Part shown: piece by piece, positions 59,798-64,000 of the stretch
Position numbering within the stretch: the stretch's first letter is position 1
Layout of the letters: every line of letters begins with the position of its first letter
Assembly: GCF_025950085.1 (NCBI RefSeq)
Contig: NZ_JAPDDS010000003.1
Location: forward strand, 248,001-312,000
From: Luteolibacter flavescens
GTDB taxonomy: Bacteria; Verrucomicrobiota; Verrucomicrobiia; Verrucomicrobiales; Akkermansiaceae
DNA length: 64,000 bases
Direction of reading: 5' to 3'
Translations under genes and position numbers: made by a program
Notes under the pieces: model-generated
What the model saw: the letters and a program-made list of their open reading frames with translations, nothing else
What the model was told of the DNA's origin: nothing
Databases searched by the model: none

Positions 59798-60150
59798 CTA
59801 CACCACGGCGGAAATCTGCTGCTGGTCCAACTCGACAAAGGAACATTCCTCCAGCGCTGAAGCGATGGCCGGCAGATGCTACGCGAACATTTCCTTCGTC
59901 GCCCGCAGGCCGAGATTCCCAGTCCTCACCAGCACCAGTTTCCACGGCCTGCCATGGAGCAGATGGGAATGATAGAAATCGGTGTCTTTCGATACCACTA
60001 CACGCTGCTCTGCCACCGACACTTCATTGAGAATCCATCCCGGGAGGCATTTTGCTCCGGCAGGTCGAGCGTGTGGATCGCATCGTGTCCCGCCTCACGG
60101 AAAATCGACCTCAAGCCCGGCGGCAAATGGGCATCGATCAGAAATTTCAT
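59798..60150 (-). pseudogene. Decayed DUF5615 (Mut7-C/PIN-like) toxin gene
   Basis: Reading from ATG 60150, the frame MKFLIDAHLPPGLRSIFREAGHDAIHTLDLPEQNASRD is a standard DUF5615 start, but it breaks near 60038. One missing base restores ILNEVSVAEQRVVVSKDTDFYHSHLL and then KLVLVRTGNLGLRATKEMFA. A TAG at 59879-59881 then interrupts, after which HLPAIASALEECSFVELDQQQISAVV continues to the natural stop at 59798. So one frameshift and one nonsense change inactivate the protein. The ATG overlaps the stop of the DUF433 gene (ATGA), the usual antitoxin-toxin coupling. Confidence 0.85.
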
Positions 60151-60401
60151 GCGACCGCCAGATGACGGGAATGCACCTTCATCGAGACAGCCGCGTGTTG
60201 AAGACAGGCGAGAAGGTCTTCGCGCTCCAAGTCAGGAAATTCCGCCAGAATGTCGTCCACGCTGTCCCCGCCGGCGAGGTATTCCAGAAGCGACTCCACC
60301 GTGTAGCGCAGTCCGCGCACCACGGGCTTGCCATGGCAGATCTCCGGATCGATCACGATCCTGCCAAGCAACGACTGGCGGTCTCCCGAGGGGCTGATCA
60401 T
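60147..60401 (-). CDS. DUF433 antitoxin-like protein
   Basis: 84 residues from ATG 60401. The DUF433 pattern is complete: RIVIDPEICHGKPVVRGLRYTVESLLEYLAGGDSVDDILAEFPDLEREDLLACLQHAA. These small HTH proteins pair with DUF5615 PIN-like proteins as putative toxin-antitoxin modules. Here the partner is a pseudogene. The extended frame to 60479 adds residues unlike the family and is rejected. An in-window orphan antitoxin may persist by chance or still act as a regulator. Confidence 0.88.
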   Translation of the reverse strand: MISPSGDRQSLLGRIVIDPEICHGKPVVRGLRYTVESLLEYLAGGDSVDDILAEFPDLEREDLLACLQHAAVSMKVHSRHLAVA

Positions 60402-60505
60402 GCTGCAGATTACTGCCCGCCCCACGATTCGGCAACACCTCTGTCCGAGAGAGCGGAAAGGCGATGCCCGCGCTTTCATTCACGAGCCAAGCGGGCAAAC
60501 AGATA

Positions 60506-60796
60506 CTAGGAAAGTGGAACTCCCACGATCACAAACCACGCGACTATCCTCAACCCGAGCGCGGATGGCGGTGCCGTAAAATCACCGCCCCAGCGATTCT
60601 CGCGCGGATCCACTCGGGCCAGCAACTGCGGAAGCCAGATCATGCCGAGCGGCACCATGAAAGTTAGGGACGCACGTATCGCCAGAACATGGCCACCCAG
60701 CCAGAACGCCAGCCCGACCCAGATCAGGACGAGAACACTGGCTAGCAGACGCTCGGTGGTGATGAGACGGCTGCGCTTGTATTCAGCGTTTTTCAT
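60506..60796 (-). CDS. Hypothetical small membrane protein
   Basis: 96 residues. Two or three predicted helices: LLASVLVLIWVGLAFWLG, LTFMVPLGMIWLPQLLA and LRIVAWFVIVGVPLS at the end. Between the last two is a loop DPRENRWGGDFTAPPSA. Start ATG 60796. No family recognised. Alone between unrelated small genes in a region that looks like an accessory patch. Lower GC than neighbours is visible just upstream. Confidence 0.55.
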   Translation of the reverse strand: MKNAEYKRSRLITTERLLASVLVLIWVGLAFWLGGHVLAIRASLTFMVPLGMIWLPQLLARVDPRENRWGGDFTAPPSALGLRIVAWFVIVGVPLS

Positions 60797-60865
60797 TTAT
60801 CTGGGAGGTTACCATGACTCCGGTTGAGAACCCCGTCCAAATACCTCAAACTTCACAAGCTCAGT

Positions 60866-61198
60866 CTAATTAGACTTTAGCGGCCAAGCACGATCTTCAG
60901 CGTATCGCGCCGCCTCCGCCAAGTTCTTGAAGACTGGATAGGCTCTGTTTCGGAGGTATTGAACTGCCGCGTAAGATTGGACCGGATCATCACCCGACCA
61001 AGCTTCAATCCCACGACGATTATTCCAAAACCAGATTCGGGAGGTTTCACCATCGTCGATCACAAACGGAAAATTTTCCTCGTCCGCTCCAATCAACACA
61101 GACATGTCGAGCCCTTCATATTGGCGAGCATGCTTGATGATCTTCTCGGGGGAAAGGTCGTCGCAACAGGAATAGCTAACAATTTTCGGCACCTCCAT
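60866..61198 (-). CDS. Hypothetical protein
   Basis: 110 residues from ATG 61198, soluble. Sequence features: IVSYSCCDDLSPEKIIKHARQYEGLDMSVLIGADEENFPFVIDDGETSRIWFWNNRRGIEAWSG, aromatic-rich with a Cys pair near the N-terminus, ending RYAEDRAWPLKSN. No family recognised. Its size and its place in an accessory patch with a toxin-antitoxin remnant are compatible with an immunity-type protein, but nothing in the sequence proves that. Confidence 0.5.
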   Translation of the reverse strand: MEVPKIVSYSCCDDLSPEKIIKHARQYEGLDMSVLIGADEENFPFVIDDGETSRIWFWNNRRGIEAWSGDDPVQSYAAVQYLRNRAYPVFKNLAEAARYAEDRAWPLKSN

Positions 61199-61514
61199 AA
61201 ATTGGCTCTCTCGAGAGGTCTGGTCGCCCTTGTTTCTGACTACCGCGCCCGGACAGGCAATGCGAAAGCGGCAATTGGGACCGAATCATGTAACCGCAAG
61301 GTTCTCGCGAAAACGTCCGTCTGACACCCCGAATTCCCACCAAATGGGTAGTCCATTCGTGGACAAAAACGGCATCGTGCGAGCGTAGCCAGCACGCCTT
61401 TTCCCTTGCCATGACTTGCTTGAGCCATTTTTTCAAACACGCGTCGCGACCGGTGTCGCTCCGCGAAGCGTCCACCGGAGACCCTACCTTCTTCCTCCTT
61501 ACCTTCAGACTCCC
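61199..61514. other. 316-bp gap before the ABC exporter; no gene seen
   Basis: No open frame with coding character. It holds the start region of the small protein at 60866-61198 (-) and the leader of the ABC operon (+). An imperfect hairpin CGCTCCGCGAAGCG lies near 61458. No clear promoter box could be chosen. Confidence 0.4.
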
Positions 61515-62237
61515 ATGATCGAAGTCGAGAACCTGTCCAAGCAGTTCGGCAAAAAGACGGCCGTCGATGACCTTTCGTTTTCCGTGAAGAAAGGCGAAGT
61601 CCTCGGCTTCCTGGGCCCGAACGGAGCCGGCAAATCCACCACCATGCGCATGGTCACCGGCTTCCTGCCGCCGACTTTCGGTGACGCCAGGATCTGCGGC
61701 ATCTCCATCGTGGACCAGCCGAATGAGGCAAAGCGGAAGATCGGCTACCTGCCGGAGTCCGCGCCGCTCTACAATGACATGACCGTCACCGGCTTCCTGC
61801 GCTTCTGCGCGGACGTTCGCGGGCTCTCCGGCAGCGTGAAAAAGGAGGCCGTGGAGCGGGCGATCGAGACGTGCTTCCTGCAACGCGTCGCCCTCCAGTC
61901 CATCGAAACGCTCTCGAAAGGCTACCGCCACCGCACCTGCCTCGCCCAGTCGCTGCTGCATGATCCCGAGGTGCTGATCCTGGACGAGCCGACCGATGGC
62001 CTGGACCCGAACCAGAAGGACGTGGTCCGCCAGCTCATCAAGAAGCTGGGAGAGACGAAAGCAATCCTCTTCTCCACCCACATCCTGGAAGAAGTCGAGG
62101 CTTCCTGCACCCGCGCCGTCATCGTGGACCGCGGCAAGATCGTGGAAGACGGCACCCCGGCCGAGCTCATCGCCAAGGGCAAGGGCTCGCTCACCGATCT
62201 CTTCCGCAAGGTGACCACGCTGGATACCGCGGCCTGA
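61515..62237 (+). CDS. ABC transporter ATPase (GldA-like)
   Basis: 240 residues. ATG 61515. Walker A GFLGPNGAGKSTTMRMVTG, Q-loop GYLPESAPLYNDMTV, signature TLSKGYRHRTCLAQSLLHDPEVL (LSKGY replacing LSGGQ, typical of this subgroup), Walker B LILDEPTDGLDPNQ, H-loop LFSTHIL. The YLPE-x-PLY and LSKGYRQR motifs are characteristic of ABC-2 ATPases found with GldF/GldG-type proteins. The permease and a GldG-like protein follow at 33 and 22 bp, forming an exporter operon. In Bacteroidota the homologues are needed for gliding; in other phyla the role is open. Confidence 0.9.
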   Translation: MIEVENLSKQFGKKTAVDDLSFSVKKGEVLGFLGPNGAGKSTTMRMVTGFLPPTFGDARICGISIVDQPNEAKRKIGYLPESAPLYNDMTVTGFLRFCADVRGLSGSVKKEAVERAIETCFLQRVALQSIETLSKGYRHRTCLAQSLLHDPEVLILDEPTDGLDPNQKDVVRQLIKKLGETKAILFSTHILEEVEASCTRAVIVDRGKIVEDGTPAELIAKGKGSLTDLFRKVTTLDTAA

Positions 62238-62269
62238 AGCCAAGCCAACCTCACCCCTTCCCTTTCCAA

Positions 62270-63001
62270 ATGAACACCTGGACCATCTTCAAGCGCGAGC
62301 TTTCCAGTTACTTCAGCCAGCCGACGGCCTACGCGATCATCGTCGTGTTCCTGCTGCTCTCGCTGGGCTTTGCCTTCACCTTCGGGAACTTCATGCGCGT
62401 GGGCGATGCCTCGCTGGAGTACTCCTTCTTCTTCTGGCACCCGTGGATCTTCATGGTGCTGGTGCCCGCCGTGGGCATGAAGCTGTGGTCGGACGAGCAA
62501 CGCACCGGCACGATCGAGCTGCTCGGCACCTTCCCCATCTCGGTGTGGAGCGCCATCTTCGGCAAGTATCTCGCCGCCTGCCTGGTGTGGCTGGTGGCGC
62601 TGCTGCTCACCTTCCCCATCGTCATCACGGTGAATTGGCTGGGCGACCCGGACAATGGCGTGATCCTCGCCGGCTACCTCGGCAGCTTCCTCGTCTGCTG
62701 CACCTTCCTCGCCGTGACCATGCTGGCATCCGCCTGCACGCGGGACCAGGTGGTGTGCCTCATCATCGCCGTGGTCCTCTGCGTGGGCATGGTGCTCTTC
62801 GGCTACGATGACTTCGTGCGCGAGGCTGGCAAGGCGACCTCGGAAAACGTGGGGAATGCCCTCAGCTCGCTGGGCGTGTGGGATCACTTCCGCTCGCTGA
62901 GCCGCGGCTCCCTCCGCCTGCAGGATGCCGTGTGGTTCGGCTCCATCATCATCACCTCGCTGCTGGGCACCAGCGCGATCCTCTCCGCCAAGCGCGCCTA
63001 A
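62270..63001 (+). CDS. ABC-2 family permease (GldF-like)
   Basis: 243 residues with six predicted helices. WTIFKRELSSYFSQPTAYAIIVVFLLLSLGFAFTF is the ABC-2/GldF N-terminal signature (F-x-x-P-x-AY-ii). FFFWHPWIFMVLVPAVGMKLWSDEQRTGTIELLGTFPISVWSAIFGKYLAA contains the E-x-x-x-G-T-x-E-LL motif. Later helices end at SIIITSLLGTSAIL. Forms the membrane part of the exporter with the preceding ATPase. Confidence 0.88.
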   Translation: MNTWTIFKRELSSYFSQPTAYAIIVVFLLLSLGFAFTFGNFMRVGDASLEYSFFFWHPWIFMVLVPAVGMKLWSDEQRTGTIELLGTFPISVWSAIFGKYLAACLVWLVALLLTFPIVITVNWLGDPDNGVILAGYLGSFLVCCTFLAVTMLASACTRDQVVCLIIAVVLCVGMVLFGYDDFVREAGKATSENVGNALSSLGVWDHFRSLSRGSLRLQDAVWFGSIIITSLLGTSAILSAKRA

Positions 63002-63022
63002 CCTTTCATCACTCCACGACCC

Positions 63023-64000
63023 ATGAGCAAGCAAGCCAAGGCCTCCCACCCGATCGGGCGCGCCGCACTCGCGATCACCGCCCTCGGCGTCATCGCCGTG
63101 TCGGCCAATCTCCTGGTCTCCTCGCTGAGAATCGGTTACAAGAACATCGACTTCACGGAAAACAAGGTCCACACGCTTTCCGAAGGCACCCGCGGCATCC
63201 TGAAGGAGCTGGGAGCCCCCGTCACCATCCGCTACTACGCTACCCGTACTTCGGACTACATGCCGGAGGACCTGAAGCTCCACATGCGCCGCGTGGACGA
63301 CCTGCTGGCGGAGTATCAGAATCTCTCGAACGGCAAGCTGCGGGTGGAGCAACTCGATCCCCAGCCCGACACCGATGCAGAGGACGCCGCGAACCTCGAT
63401 GGCATCCGCGGCCAGCGCCTCGATGACCAGAATCTCTACTTCGGCATGGCGGTTTCGTGCATCGATAGCACGGCCACCATCCCCTTCATCGACCCCAGCC
63501 AGGAGACGATGCTGGAGTATGAGATCTCCAAGGCCATCGCCGAAGTCTCGCGCAAGGAGAAGCCGGTCATCGGCCTGATGTCCGGCCTGCCCATCGCAGG
63601 AAATCAGAACCCGATGATGATGATGCAGGGCCAGCAAGGCTCGCCACCGTGGGTCTTCTACTCCCAGCTCGCGCAATCCTACGAGGTCAAGGACCTGACC
63701 ATGACCCCGGAGGCGATCGATCCATCGCTCTCCATGCTGCTTGTATTCCACCCGGCGGAAATCACGCCGGAAGCGGAGTTCGCCATCGACCAATACCTGC
63801 TCCAGGGCGGCACGGTAGTGGCATGCGTCGATCCCTACTCGGTCGCCGCGCAGATGACCGGCGGAGGCAATCCGATGATGGGCGGCGGAGGCAATCCCAC
63901 CGCGTCCACGCTTCCAACGCTGCTCCCCGCATGGGGCGTCACGATGAGCACTCAGGTCGTTGGCGACCTGAACTACCAGACCGTGATGAATGGCAATCGC
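63023..64000 (+). CDS. GldG-like (DUF7088/ABC-associated) protein, cut by window end
   Basis: The first 326 codons are seen; it runs out of the window. One N-terminal membrane helix (AALAITALGVIAVSANLLV) and FTENKVHTLSEGTRGILKELGAPVTIRYYATR are the GldG start signature (D/E-x-T...K-x-y-TLS-x-gT-x-x-il). Then LLAEYQNLSNGKLRVEQLDPQPDT and QNLYFGMAVSCIDSTATIPFIDP follow. After about residue 170 comes an inserted Met/Gly-rich loop (NQNPMMMMQGQQGS), a second one at GGGNPMMGGGGNP, and the Rossmann-like segment LLVFHPAEITPEAEFAIDQYLLQGG. A probable periplasmic partner of the ABC exporter. Confidence 0.85.
   Translation, partial: MSKQAKASHPIGRAALAITALGVIAVSANLLVSSLRIGYKNIDFTENKVHTLSEGTRGILKELGAPVTIRYYATRTSDYMPEDLKLHMRRVDDLLAEYQNLSNGKLRVEQLDPQPDTDAEDAANLDGIRGQRLDDQNLYFGMAVSCIDSTATIPFIDPSQETMLEYEISKAIAEVSRKEKPVIGLMSGLPIAGNQNPMMMMQGQQGSPPWVFYSQLAQSYEVKDLTMTPEAIDPSLSMLLVFHPAEITPEAEFAIDQYLLQGGTVVACVDPYSVAAQMTGGGNPMMGGGGNPTASTLPTLLPAWGVTMSTQVVGDLNYQTVMNGNR

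Overview
The window is about 64 kb of GC-rich, gene-dense bacterial chromosome. It carries no phage genes, no rRNA and no CRISPR array. The gene content suggests a Verrucomicrobiota member (Verrucomicrobiales, Luteolibacter-like). Evidence for this is a type IV pilus-like locus laid out like Akkermansia muciniphila Amuc_1098-1102, a DUF6600 lipoprotein, a lysine/alanine-rich histone H1-like tail, a SET-domain methyltransferase, and many lipoproteins of unknown function. The taxonomic call is inference, not proof. Many starts lack a clear Shine-Dalgarno sequence, and ATGA or GTGA start/stop overlaps are common.

Layout. 1-4.9 kb: transporter tail, TatD, LysM lipoprotein, thioredoxin-like protein, a BlaI-type repressor fused to an H1-like tail, tRNA-Val(GAC) and a SirB1-like protein. 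5-10.7 kb: giant coiled-coil lipoprotein (-), an HTH regulator divergent from a NahK-like sugar kinase, and a sugar-nucleotide epimerase. 11.4-14.6 kb: purM-purF (-) with a 281-bp inverted-repeat element between them. 14.7-24 kb: a cell-surface glycan cluster. Two TMTC-like GT-C/TPR membrane proteins flank a block of HAD-UbiA, DprE1-like oxidase, GtrA, DprE2-like reductase and an AftB-like GT-C. This block looks like a complete polyprenyl-phosphate-arabinofuranose supply and transfer pathway. Two identical promoter-like motifs drive its first two units.

24.2-40.4 kb: an ABC transporter pair followed by a long pilus/type II secretion-like operon. It has a PilT-like ATPase, pilin, PilM/PilN-like, PilO-like and PilP-like proteins, secretin, PilB/GspE ATPase, PilC/GspF, a second pseudopilin and several unknown accessory proteins. 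No prepilin peptidase is present. A 13-bp terminator hairpin directly after the pilin probably sets pilin excess.

40.4-47.4 kb: DUF4407 protein, lipoprotein, cysE head-to-head with an Rrf2 regulator, GNAT, then an ECF sigma / one-TM putative anti-sigma / HtrA-like PDZ protein operon whose protease domain appears catalytically dead. 47.6-52.8 kb: RND pump, two small coiled-coil membrane proteins, DUF6268 outer-membrane protein. 52.9-64 kb: SET methyltransferase, secreted protein, parB, M28 peptidase, phoH-pgpH-ybeY operon (PgpH without its extracellular domain, YbeY with an altered metal ligand), a decayed DUF433/DUF5615 toxin-antitoxin pair, two unknown small proteins, and a GldA/GldF/GldG-type ABC exporter cut by the window edge.

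The strongest leads are the arabinofuranose pathway next to a pilus system, the repressor-histone fusion together with a SET enzyme, and the sigma/anti-sigma/pseudo-protease unit.
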